Positions 7,849 to 15,082 of a DNA stretch of 64,000 nucleotides are shown in pieces. Position 1 is the first letter of the stretch, and the number at the start of each line of letters is the position of its first letter. The position numbers and the translations under genes were made by a program. This DNA is from Actinacidiphila acidipaludis (GTDB taxonomy: Bacteria > Actinomycetota > Actinomycetes > Streptomycetales > Streptomycetaceae). Location: positions 62,001-126,000 of the forward strand of contig NZ_JAINZZ010000001.1 of the NCBI RefSeq assembly GCF_019890725.1. The letters are read 5' to 3'. The notes under the pieces are model-generated. The model was given only the letters and a program-made list of their open reading frames with translations. It made no database searches and was not told where the DNA came from.

Positions 7849-8751
7849 TCAGGGACGACGCGACGACCTGTTCCAGGCACGCAGCTTGTCGGGATTGAGT
7901 GTGACCCAGATCCTCGTCACACGTCTGGTGATGACCTCCAGGCTGAAGACCGCGGCGACCATGTGGTCGTAGCGGGCCACCAGGCCGGTGCGCCCGTTGA
8001 CCGACTGGGCCGCGAGACTGGTGCGCCCGCGTGGCCCGACCAGGGCCAGCAGGCTGTAGGCCACCTGCTCACCGCCCTCCACCGGTCTGACCAGGGCCCG
8101 GACCTTGCCGCCGCCGTCGAAGAAGGCCGCGGCATCGGCTGCCAGTACGGACACCAGCAGTTGCGGGTCCTGCGTGACGCAGGCCAGCCGCACCGCCCGC
8201 ACGACGGCGTCGTGCTCGGCATCCCCGGCACGCTGTCGCTGCGCCTGCAGGCGTCTGCCGATCCGGTCACCGAGTTCGCCCCATTCCGCCCGGGTCCGCG
8301 CGACGGCCTCCTCACCCGGGGACGCCGGGGCCCACGGGGCAGCGGGCATCCGCGAGGAGCCGGTGACCAGGAACGCGGCGCGCTCCGCCGGGGAAAAGGA
8401 ATCGAGGGCGCTCAGCAGGACCTGGCTGACCTGCTGCTCGACCGGAACGCAGGAACCGGGCGCGGCCGTCCCCGTCACGCCGGCGTCCTCAGCCGGCGGA
8501 GCGGCGTCCTCGGCCCGGCCGGACGGCGCGAGTCTGCCCAGGCAGATACGGCCCACCACCCGCGCCAGCCAGGAGCGAGGGGCCCCGATCTCCCGCCGGT
8601 CGACGTCGGAGAGGTCGTACCACTCGCGGTAGGTCTCGTCGAGGACACTCTCCGACTCGCTGCTGCTGCCGAGCATCCAGCAGGCGACGTCCAGCAGATG
8701 GCGCCGCTCGTCCAACAGCTCCGCCAGGCCCAGCGCGTCAGTGCGGTTCAT
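7849..8751 (-). CDS. Degenerate ECF41 sigma factor retaining the SnoaL-like domain
   Basis: This 300-residue protein keeps the C-terminal half of ECF41 sigma factors: FFDGGGK at about 211-216, a SnoaL-like stretch (SVNGRTGLVARYDHMVAAVFSLEV) and NPDKL near residue 285. The sigma core is badly worn: region 2 is reduced to LLDVACWMLGSSSESESVLDETYREWYDL, the GPWLPEPV linker is gone, and after SFSPAERAAFLVTG the region 4 helix-turn-helix is replaced by a Pro/Ala segment. Promoter recognition therefore looks unlikely. It may act as a sensor, anti-sigma-like partner or decoy. It has its own ECF41-type promoter, so it is probably expressed. Confidence 0.75.
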   Translation of the reverse strand: MNRTDALGLAELLDERRHLLDVACWMLGSSSESESVLDETYREWYDLSDVDRREIGAPRSWLARVVGRICLGRLAPSGRAEDAAPPAEDAGVTGTAAPGSCVPVEQQVSQVLLSALDSFSPAERAAFLVTGSSRMPAAPWAPASPGEEAVARTRAEWGELGDRIGRRLQAQRQRAGDAEHDAVVRAVRLACVTQDPQLLVSVLAADAAAFFDGGGKVRALVRPVEGGEQVAYSLLALVGPRGRTSLAAQSVNGRTGLVARYDHMVAAVFSLEVITRRVTRIWVTLNPDKLRAWNRSSRRP

Positions 8752-8848
8752 CGGCCACCCTCCCTCACCTCTTCGGGCTCATGTGCCGCGGCCCGCGGGT
8801 GCTGTCCCACCGGCCACGTCACACGTACTTCTGTCGTGTCACCAACCT

Positions 8849-8875
8849 GACCGCGTGGTGGGCTGTGTTGTGACA
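8849..8875 (-). promoter_or_regulatory. ECF41-type promoter for the degenerate ECF41 gene
   Basis: On the minus strand TGTCACA (8875-8869), 16 bases, GGTC (8852-8849). It is back to back with the plus-strand promoter at 8906-8932. Confidence 0.7.
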
Positions 8876-8905
8876 GCGGCTTCTCGGTGAGGTCCGCCTC
8901 CGCTC

Positions 8906-8932
8906 TGTCACAGCGGCCGCATGCGCTCGGTC
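8906..8932 (+). promoter_or_regulatory. ECF41-type promoter for the small coiled-coil gene
   Basis: TGTCACA (8906-8912), 16 bases, GGTC (8929-8932), 44 bases before the ATG at 8976. Confidence 0.7.
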
Positions 8933-8975
8933 AGAGCGAATGTGACGCAGGACTTCCACCCGAGGAGGACAGGGA

Positions 8976-9221
8976 ATGTGCGGCCACCATGACAAGCACA
9001 CGGACGCCCTGGCGGCCTGTGTGGCACTTGCCGCCGAGGCCGCCGTGCTCTCGGCCCGCTGCCGCATGCTGCAGGAGGACCTCGCCTCGGTCGACGCACG
9101 CATCAGGGCCGTCTCCGAGTCGCTGCGCCGGCTGCGTCACGACGGGGCGGAGTCGGGGCCGGAGGCCGACGACGATCGGTTACGTGGTCAACGTGACAAG
9201 AAGTGTCGACTCGAGGGATGA
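8976..9221 (+). CDS. Small coiled-coil protein, unknown function
   Basis: The 81-residue product follows a strong GAGGAGGACAGGGA site. It begins MCGHHDKH and then forms one amphipathic helix (LAAEAAVLSARCRMLQEDL and onward to about residue 54) ending in a charged tail. I recognise no family. The helix pattern is like the N-terminal coiled coil of the protein encoded next at 9349, and the two may be co-transcribed from the promoter at 8906. It could be a partner of that regulator; this is inference. Confidence 0.6.
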   Translation: MCGHHDKHTDALAACVALAAEAAVLSARCRMLQEDLASVDARIRAVSESLRRLRHDGAESGPEADDDRLRGQRDKKCRLEG

Positions 9222-9348
9222 AGTGTGCCGTCACCCCTCTTTCCGTTCGTTCCTGCCTATGATGTGTCGTTGTGCCGCTTTGAGCTCACGACGAACGCAT
9301 CCCGCCGGACGGCGGACGCGGTGACAAGGTCCCAGGAGGAGAGGGCAC

Positions 9349-9978
9349 ATGATCCCGGCAACGCACTCGGCGCACAGCATCGAGACCACTGCGGAGAGTC
9401 TCCGGGACGAACTGGCCCGTCTGGAGATCCAGAAGCAGGCTCTGGAGCGGGAACTGGCCGCGGTCGTCGCGCACCTGGACTCCGTTCAGCAGACCCTCGG
9501 AGCCCTTCACGGTCTGATGGCCGACGCCCGCGCAACGCCGGCGGGCGGCGCCTCGGACGGTGACGCCACGGAGCAGGTCGACGCGGCGGATCCTGCCGTC
9601 TCCCGGCAGCGCCCGGTTCCCGCTCGGCCTACGGTTTCCGCCCCGCCTCCCCCTTCCTCCTCGCCGACGTCCGCGGCGCTGCCCCGTCAGGCGAAGACCG
9701 GCGCGAAGGACGTCCGCAAGGAGCCGGTGCCGGCGTCCGCCTCGGCCTCCGGCCACGCCGAGGGGCACAGCGCGTACGGCAAGATCACCGACCAGATCCT
9801 GGAGTACTTCGCCGGCATCGGCGGCGTCGAGGTGCGTGCCCGCGACGTCGCGGCGGCCCTCGGCCGCGACTCCGGCAACGGCAGCATCAACGCCGTGCGG
9901 AGCACACTGGACCGCCTCGTCGGCGCTTCGCGGCTCCAGCGGGCCGGCCGCGGCCTCTACCGCGCGCAGAACTCCTAG
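9349..9978 (+). CDS. Coiled-coil plus winged-helix regulatory protein (paralogue 1)
   Basis: The 209-residue protein has an N-terminal coiled coil (about residues 10-50, LARLEIQKQALERELAAV), a Pro/Ala/Ser-rich linker and a C-terminal winged-helix-like domain (about 140-207: ITDQILEYFAGIGGVEVRARDVAAALGR, INAVRSTLDRLVGASRLQR, GRGLYRA). The last part resembles DNA-binding modules that end in a beta wing. A close paralogue lies at 14493, directly downstream of an ECF41 sigma gene. Start ATG has AGGAGGAGAGG upstream. Role unknown; a DNA-binding regulator or nucleoid protein tied to the ECF41 system is plausible. Confidence 0.75.
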   Translation: MIPATHSAHSIETTAESLRDELARLEIQKQALERELAAVVAHLDSVQQTLGALHGLMADARATPAGGASDGDATEQVDAADPAVSRQRPVPARPTVSAPPPPSSSPTSAALPRQAKTGAKDVRKEPVPASASASGHAEGHSAYGKITDQILEYFAGIGGVEVRARDVAAALGRDSGNGSINAVRSTLDRLVGASRLQRAGRGLYRAQNS

Positions 9979-9992
9979 GCTGCTGCCCAACT

Positions 9993-10018
9993 GTGCCCGG
10001 TCCACCGCGGTGGGCCGG
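9993..10018 (+). terminator. Stem-loop terminator after the winged-helix gene
   Basis: GCCCGGTCCACC (9993-10004) pairs with 10007-10018, with one G-T pair, 15 bases after the stop codon. Confidence 0.6.
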
Positions 10019-10072
10019 GCCTTCGCGTTCCCGAACTCGTCCCCCGAGGCGTCCGAACCGGTGCCTGAAAAC

Positions 10073-10099
10073 CGTCACAGGGCTGACGCCTTGTCGGTC
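10073..10099 (+). promoter_or_regulatory. ECF41-type promoter for the SigB/F/G-type sigma gene
   Basis: CGTCACA (10073-10079), 16 bases, GGTC (10096-10099). The -35 differs at one base. It would place a SigB/F/G-type sigma factor under ECF41 control, with a leader of about 150 bases. Confidence 0.55.
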
Positions 10100-10257
10100 T
10101 GTTAGGTCGAACGCCGCACGACGCCGGCACCGGTGGTCCGGCCGGACGCGAACGCCCCGGCCCCCGCCGCCGGACGGCCGTACCGCACGCGTGAGGACGC
10201 TGCCGTACCGCCCGTGCCGGGCTGCCGTCGGTGAGCCGAAGCCACTTGGGAGAGACG

Positions 10258-11070
10258 ATGAACGAGGATTCCACGGCAGCCGTCGACCGCACACGGCGGA
10301 CCGCGCCCGGAAAGCTCAGGGCCGAGTCCCGGAAGCTGTTCCGCCGTCTGGCCGCGCTGCGGCCCGGCACCCGCGAACACGCCGACGCACGGGACGCCCT
10401 CGTCGAACTCAACCTCCCGCTGGTGCACTTCGTCGCCGGCCAGTACCGCTCCTCCCCCACCCCGCAGGACGATCTCGAACAGGTCGGCACCATCGGTCTG
10501 ATCAAGGCCGTCGACGGATTCGACCCCGACCGTGGCCTGGAGTTCACCACCTACGCCGTGCCGAAGATCCGCGGGGAGATCCAGCACTACTTCCGCGAGT
10601 GCGGATGGGCCATGCACGTGCCCCGCCGGCTCCAGGAACTGCGCCTGAAACTGGGCAAGGCGACCGACGAACTGACGCAGACCTGCGGTCGGCAACCCAC
10701 GACGGCGACGCTGGCGGACCACCTGGGGCTGGACGAGAGCGAGGTCCGCGAGGGCGTGCTGGCGGGCCTCGCCTACAACACCACGTCCCTGGACACCCAG
10801 TTCGACGACCAGGGCGACGCGGCACCGGCGCTTCTGAAGACGATCGGGGCGCCGGACTCCGCCCTGGAGAAGGCCGACAACCTCATGGCGCTGAAGCCCA
10901 TGCTGGAGCGGCTGGACGACCGTGACCGCACGATCCTCGGGCTGCGTTTCTGCTCCGGCATGACGCAGGTGGAGATCGGCGCGGAGATGGGGCTCTCCCA
11001 GGTGCACGTCTCCCGGATCCTCATCCGCACCCTCGCCCGGCTGCGCAAGGACATGCTGGTCGACGCCTGA
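10258..11070 (+). CDS. SigB/SigF/SigG-family RNA polymerase sigma factor
   Basis: The 270-residue protein has region 2 at about 70-115 (DDLEQVGTIGLIKAVDGFDPDRGLEFTTYAVPKIRGEIQHYFRE), region 3 starting at VPRRLQEL and region 4 at about 215-265 (LDDRDRTILGLRFCSGMTQVEIGAEMGLSQVHVSRI). This is the general-stress/development sigma class of Streptomyces, which has many paralogues normally restrained by RsbW-type anti-sigma factors. No anti-sigma or antagonist gene is adjacent, although three PP2C phosphatases of the kind that act in such switches lie in the window. ATG at 10258 follows GGGAGA; an upstream ATG would add nine residues. Confidence 0.93.
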   Translation: MNEDSTAAVDRTRRTAPGKLRAESRKLFRRLAALRPGTREHADARDALVELNLPLVHFVAGQYRSSPTPQDDLEQVGTIGLIKAVDGFDPDRGLEFTTYAVPKIRGEIQHYFRECGWAMHVPRRLQELRLKLGKATDELTQTCGRQPTTATLADHLGLDESEVREGVLAGLAYNTTSLDTQFDDQGDAAPALLKTIGAPDSALEKADNLMALKPMLERLDDRDRTILGLRFCSGMTQVEIGAEMGLSQVHVSRILIRTLARLRKDMLVDA

Positions 11071-11110
11071 CTCTTCGAGGCTGCGGCCGCGCGCCGGTCC
11101 CCGGCAAGGG

Positions 11111-11137
11111 TGTCACACTGTCCGGCCCTGCCAGGTC
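11111..11137 (+). promoter_or_regulatory. ECF41-type promoter for the acyl-CoA dehydrogenase gene
   Basis: TGTCACA (11111-11117), 16 bases, GGTC (11134-11137), 38 bases before the ATG at 11175. Confidence 0.7.
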
Positions 11138-11174
11138 TGGCCATGTGACGCACGTTCCCGGAAGGACACCGCAC

Positions 11175-12386
11175 ATGGCCACCAGCAGCCCCCACGCCCC
11201 CGCGCCCGACGAGCCGTCCCCTGCCGATTTCTACCTCTACGAGACGCTGCTCGCCGACGATGAGCGGAAGATCCTCGACCACGCGCGCACCTTTCTGCGG
11301 GAGAAGGTCAAACCGCTGGTCAACGAGTACTGGGCCAAGGGTGAGTTCCCGCACGAACTGATCGGGCTGTTCCGCGACAGCGGGCTCACCGCCCTGTCCT
11401 GGGAGGGCTACGGCGAGCATCGTCCGGCCGTCAGCCACCTGCTCAGCGGCATGGTCGCCATGGAGATGAGCCGGGTCGACGCCTCGGTCGCGACGTTCTT
11501 CGGCGTGCACGACGGCCTCGGCTTCTACTCGATCCTCGCCGGCGGCGACCGGGAGCAGCGTGAGCGCTGGCTGCCCGCCATGGCCTCGCTGGAGAAGGTA
11601 GCGGCCTTCGCCCTGACCGAACCACTGGGCGGTTCCGACGTCTCCGGCGGCATGCGCACCACCGCCGAACGCGTCGGCGACACGTGGATTCTCAACGGCG
11701 CCAAGAAGTGGATCGGCAACGGCACCTTCGCCGACCACGTCGTCGTCTGGGCGCGCGACATCCGCGACGACCAGGTCAAGGGCTTCGTCGTGGACAAGGG
11801 CACGCCCGGCTTCGAGGCGGTGAAGATCGAGGGCAAGATCGCCCTGCGGATCGTGCAGAACGCCGAGATCACGCTGACGGACGTGCGTGTGCCGGAGTCG
11901 AACCGCCTCCAGCGGGTCAACTCCTTCCGGGATGTGGCGGAGATCCTGCGGGTGACCCGGAGCGGGGTCTCCTGGCAGGCGCTGGGCGTCATGATCGGCG
12001 CCTACGAACTCGCTCTCGCCTACGCCAAGGAGCGCCGGCAGTTCGGCCGCCCGATCGCGGAGTTCCAGATGGTGCAGGACCTGCTGGTGAAGAGCCTGGG
12101 CAGCATCACCGCGTCCTGGGGAATGCTGGTGCAGCTCGCGCGTCTGCAGGACCAGGGGATCTGCCGCGACGAACACTCCTCGCTCGCCAAGGCGTTCACC
12201 ACGTCCCGGATGCGGGAGGTCGTCGCCTCCTGCCGCGAGATCTTCGGCGGCAACGGCATCGTCCTCGACTACGACATCGCCCGTTTCTTCGCCGACGCCG
12301 AAGCCCTCTACTCCTACGAGGGCACCCGCGAGATGAACAGCCTCATCGTGGGCAAGTCGATCACCGGCCGGAGCGCCTTCGTCTGA
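11175..12386 (+). CDS. Acyl-CoA dehydrogenase, glutaryl-CoA dehydrogenase-like
   Basis: The 403-residue protein has the three-part acyl-CoA dehydrogenase fold: helical N-domain, the FAD/substrate segment AFALTEPLGGSDVSGGMRTTAER and NGAKKWIGNGTFADHVVVWAR, then a C-terminal helical domain with YAKERRQFGRPIAEFQMVQ and IFGGNGI. The catalytic-base position typical of glutaryl-CoA dehydrogenases is Glu382 in YSYEGTREM. It should oxidise an acyl-CoA and pass electrons to an electron-transfer flavoprotein; the real substrate is not known. GGAAGGA precedes the ATG at 11175. It is a single gene under an ECF41-type promoter and ends in a bidirectional terminator. Confidence 0.88.
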   Translation: MATSSPHAPAPDEPSPADFYLYETLLADDERKILDHARTFLREKVKPLVNEYWAKGEFPHELIGLFRDSGLTALSWEGYGEHRPAVSHLLSGMVAMEMSRVDASVATFFGVHDGLGFYSILAGGDREQRERWLPAMASLEKVAAFALTEPLGGSDVSGGMRTTAERVGDTWILNGAKKWIGNGTFADHVVVWARDIRDDQVKGFVVDKGTPGFEAVKIEGKIALRIVQNAEITLTDVRVPESNRLQRVNSFRDVAEILRVTRSGVSWQALGVMIGAYELALAYAKERRQFGRPIAEFQMVQDLLVKSLGSITASWGMLVQLARLQDQGICRDEHSSLAKAFTTSRMREVVASCREIFGGNGIVLDYDIARFFADAEALYSYEGTREMNSLIVGKSITGRSAFV

Positions 12387-12418
12387 GCCGTCCGCCGGCC
12401 GGCGTGAGCCGTGCGGTG

Positions 12419-12449
12419 ACCCGCGGGAGGAGTCGTCGCTCCCGCGGGT
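12419..12449. terminator. Bidirectional terminator
   Basis: Perfect 11-base arms (ACCCGCGGGAG, 12419-12429 and complement 12439-12449) with a nine-base loop lie between convergent genes. Confidence 0.75.
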
Positions 12450-12457
12450 TCCGCCCG

Positions 12458-13249
12458 TCAGCCCGGGACGTTCCAGCCGAGTTGCAGCACGGCCACGTCG
12501 TCGCTCAGTCCGCCGAAGGGCGCGGCCATGGCGGCGGCGTCCCCGACCAGGGCGTCGATGAACTCCTGCGCGGGCAGGTGCGAGCGGCGGGCCGCCAGCC
12601 GGAGGAGCCCTTCCTCGCCGAGCCGCGTGGCGCGGCCGGTCCGGCCCTCGAAGACGCCGTCGGTGAGGAGCACCACACCGTCCCGCGGCGAGAGTTCGAT
12701 ACGCGTCTCCACCCAGTCCTCGTGTCCGGGGAAGAAACCGAGCGCGATGCCGGTCTGCGGCTCGACCCAGCGGACCTCACGCGACCTGCGCAGAATGATG
12801 CCGGGGTGACCGGCGTTCACCGCGGTCACCGAATGCCCTCCCGGCGGAAACCGCAGTGAGACCACGGTGGCGAAGGTCTCGTCGCTCGTCCTCTCCTGGA
12901 CCAGGATTCTCTCGAGCATGCCCATCTGCTGCAGCTGGGTGCGGCCGCAGAGCACCGCGGTGCGCCAGGCGAGACGCAGGTGGACCGCCAGCGCGGCCTC
13001 CGCGGGACCGTGGCCGGAGACGTCACCGATGATCGCGTGCACGGTCGAGTCCTCGCTCTGCACCACGTCGTAGAAGTCACCGCTCAACAGGGCCTGCGCG
13101 CGGCCCGGTTCGTAGTGCGCGGCGGCCCGGAAGCCGTCCCGTCCCAGGACGGGCGCCGGCAGCAGTCCCCGCTCGAGCGAGAGTCTGTCGTCGAGCAGGA
13201 GATGTCCGGCCGGTTCTCGCACGGCCGTCGGCATCGTCGCGACCCTCAC
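12458..13249 (-). CDS. PP2C/SpoIIE-family serine phosphatase (RsbU-like)
   Basis: The 263-residue protein is a minimal SpoIIE/RsbU phosphatase. It shows LLPAPVLGRDGFRAAAHYEP, SGDFYDVV and IIGDVSGHGPAEAA (metal-binding aspartates), VNAGHPGIILRR, LLTDGVFEG and a final GGLSDDVAVLQL. There are no sensor domains. Such enzymes dephosphorylate STAS anti-anti-sigma proteins. The GTG at 13249 overlaps the stop of a 22-codon leader ORF (GTGA), implying coupled translation; GTG at 13282 is an alternative. An ECF41-type promoter lies upstream of the leader. Confidence 0.85.
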   Translation of the reverse strand: MRVATMPTAVREPAGHLLLDDRLSLERGLLPAPVLGRDGFRAAAHYEPGRAQALLSGDFYDVVQSEDSTVHAIIGDVSGHGPAEAALAVHLRLAWRTAVLCGRTQLQQMGMLERILVQERTSDETFATVVSLRFPPGGHSVTAVNAGHPGIILRRSREVRWVEPQTGIALGFFPGHEDWVETRIELSPRDGVVLLTDGVFEGRTGRATRLGEEGLLRLAARRSHLPAQEFIDALVGDAAAMAAPFGGLSDDVAVLQLGWNVPG

Positions 13250-13314
13250 CGGAACAGGATGGTGCGAAAGTCGCTGAGGCACCGGAATTCTTCACTTCTC
13301 GGACTCGGCACCAT
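13246..13314 (-). CDS. 22-codon leader peptide coupled to the PP2C gene
   Basis: ATG at 13314 has AGAAAGGA seven bases upstream and lies 38 bases from the ECF41-type -10 element, the same distance as in several other genes of this set. The ORF begins MVPSPRSEEFRC and ends FRTILFR, then TGA overlaps the GTG of the phosphatase gene. The peptide has no known family. Position and overlap suggest that translating it delivers ribosomes to the phosphatase start. Confidence 0.5.
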   Translation of the reverse strand: MVPSPRSEEFRCLSDFRTILFR

Positions 13315-13351
13315 GCCGTCCTTTCTCCCTTGCCTACGATTCACAACGACA

Positions 13352-13378
13352 GACAGGAAAGGCCCTGGATGTGTGACA
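13352..13378 (-). promoter_or_regulatory. ECF41-type promoter for the leader peptide and PP2C gene
   Basis: On the minus strand TGTCACA (13378-13372), 16 bases, TGTC (13355-13352). The -10 is repeated as TGTCTGTC, exactly as at the NDH-2 promoter. Confidence 0.7.
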
Positions 13379-13585
13379 GTCGCAAATCGAAAACGCCTTA
13401 GGTGTGACGAGTGCGCTTCACCACGCACCCGTCTTCCGCGCTTCCCGCGCCGGTCACAGGCGCCCACAGGCACCCGCCGGCACGCACCGACCCCCGCACA
13501 CTGTCTCGTCACACGTCCCCCATACGGTGGCACGCGCACCCTGCTGACACGGCTTGTAGCATGGTGGAAGCCGGAAGGAACGACC

Positions 13586-14473
13586 ATGCATGCCGACGAC
13601 GACACTGCTTCCCTCGAGCAGGCGACGGACGACTTCTCCGCGGCGCGGCCGCAGCTGTTCGGGATCGCCTACCGGATCCTTGGCAGCGTCGCGGAGGCCG
13701 AGGACATCGTCCAGGACGCATGGCTGCGATGGCAGAACACCGACCGTGCCGGAATCCGTGAGCCCGCGGCCTTCCTCGCCACGGTGACGACACGGCTCGC
13801 CATCAACACCGCTCAGTCGGCCCGCGTGCGCCGGGAGACGTACATCGGCCCGTGGCTGCCGGAGCCCGTCGACACCAGCGTGGACCCACAGCTCGGCGCC
13901 GAGCGCGCGGAGGCCCTGGAGATGGCGGTGCTGTTCCTCCTGGAGAAGCTCAACCCCGTGGAACGTGCCGCGTACGTCCTGCGGGAGGCGTTCGACTATC
14001 CGTACCGGCGGATCGCCGACATCCTCGACTCCAGCGAGGCCAACGCACGTCAGCTGGTCAGCCGCGCCCGCAAGCACCTGGCCGCCGAGCACCGGGAGCC
14101 GGCCAGCCCGGAGGCCCACCGACGGCTGCTGGAGGTCTTCCTCGAAGCCGCCAAGACGGGCAACCTCCCGGTTCTCGAGGACGTACTCGCCGAGGACGCG
14201 GTCAGCTACACCGACGGCGGCGGGGTGCGCAGTGCCTCGAAGGTGCCGATCTTCGGCAGCGTGCGGATCTCCAAGTTCCTCGCCGCCTTCGCCCCGCACT
14301 TCTGGCCGGGGACGACGACGGAGTGGATCGAGGTCAACGGCCTGCCGGCCGCCCTCGTCTCCGCGGACGGCAAGCCCGTCGTCCTGCTGTCCATCGAGGC
14401 CTCGGAGCACGGTATCGACCGGGCCATGTGGATCATGAACCCGGAGAAGCTGTCGCGATTTGCCGCGTCCTGA
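13586..14473 (+). CDS. Intact ECF41-group sigma factor with fused SnoaL-like domain (SigJ-like)
   Basis: The 295-residue protein has region 2 at about 20-60 (LFGIAYRILGSVAEAEDIVQDAWLRWQ), the group-specific linker GPWLPEPVDT at 88-97, region 4 at about 120-170 (NPVERAAYVLREAFDYPYRRIADIL) and a C-terminal SnoaL-like domain with DGGG at 210-213 and NPEKL at 285-289. In ECF41 sigma factors the fused domain replaces a separate anti-sigma factor and tunes activity. ATG at 13586 follows GGAAGGA. The upstream region has CGTCACA near 13510 but no fitting -10, so it may not drive itself. It overlaps the winged-helix gene downstream. It is the best candidate for reading the TGTCACA promoters. Confidence 0.92.
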   Translation: MHADDDTASLEQATDDFSAARPQLFGIAYRILGSVAEAEDIVQDAWLRWQNTDRAGIREPAAFLATVTTRLAINTAQSARVRRETYIGPWLPEPVDTSVDPQLGAERAEALEMAVLFLLEKLNPVERAAYVLREAFDYPYRRIADILDSSEANARQLVSRARKHLAAEHREPASPEAHRRLLEVFLEAAKTGNLPVLEDVLAEDAVSYTDGGGVRSASKVPIFGSVRISKFLAAFAPHFWPGTTTEWIEVNGLPAALVSADGKPVVLLSIEASEHGIDRAMWIMNPEKLSRFAAS

Positions 14474-14492
14474 ACAGCCGGAGAGGTCGAGG

Positions 14493-15026
14493 ATGAGCGA
14501 GCCCACAAGCCCGGCGACCCGCACCGCGCAGGACATCCAGTCCGCCGCGGGGAACCTCCAGGAGGAACTGATCCGCCTGGAGATCCAGAAGCAGGCGCTG
14601 GAGCGGGAACTGGCCGCGGTCGCGGCGCACCTGGGTTCGGTGCGGCAGACCCTCGACGCGCTGCGTGGCCTGTTGGTCACTCCGCGCGCGCCGCTCGCCG
14701 AACCCGACCGCGGGCGCCGCTCCCCGCCACGGCCGAGCCGCGCCCGGCCGGAGCGGCAGCCGGTCGGTGAGCCGGCCGTCCCGCCGACCCCCGCCGGAGG
14801 CGAAGCCGACACGCACCGGACGTACGGCCGGCTCACCGAGCAGGTCATGCGGTACTTCGCCGGTGCCGGCGACGTGGACCTGCGCGCCCGCGACGTCGCC
14901 GCCGCTCTCGGCCGGGACACCGACAGCGGCACCATCAACGCCGTCCGGAGCACCCTGGACCGTCTCGTCGGCGCCTCACGCCTGCGGCGCACCGGACGCG
15001 GCCTGTACCGCGCCAACATCTCCTGA
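14493..15026 (+). CDS. Coiled-coil plus winged-helix regulatory protein (paralogue 2)
   Basis: The 177-residue protein repeats the plan of the protein at 9349: a coiled coil (LIRLEIQKQALERELAAVAAHLGSV), a Pro/Arg-rich linker, then a winged-helix-like domain (LTEQVMRYFAGAGDVDLRARDVAAALGRDTDSGTINAVRSTL, ending GRGLYRANIS). The two C-terminal domains are nearly identical. ATG at 14493 with GGAGAGG upstream is 19 bases after the ECF41 sigma stop, so the two genes are probably one transcription unit. It may modulate expression or activity of the sigma factor; this is inference from linkage. Confidence 0.78.
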   Translation: MSEPTSPATRTAQDIQSAAGNLQEELIRLEIQKQALERELAAVAAHLGSVRQTLDALRGLLVTPRAPLAEPDRGRRSPPRPSRARPERQPVGEPAVPPTPAGGEADTHRTYGRLTEQVMRYFAGAGDVDLRARDVAAALGRDTDSGTINAVRSTLDRLVGASRLRRTGRGLYRANIS

Positions 15027-15027
15027 G

Positions 15028-15048
15028 CGGCCGCGGCCCCCGCGGCCG
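15028..15048. terminator. Short stem-loop between convergent genes
   Basis: CGGCCGCG (15028-15035) pairs with CGCGGCCG (15041-15048). The stem is short but lies between the winged-helix and NDH-2 genes. Confidence 0.45.
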
Positions 15049-15082
15049 GAGGTGACACGCCACGGAGGGGTCACGGTGCGGG

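Noticed and set aside
13510..13536. CGTCACA ahead of the intact ECF41 sigma gene
   Set aside because: Position 16 after it reads GCAC, so no -10 match; self-control of this sigma gene is not supported by the motif.
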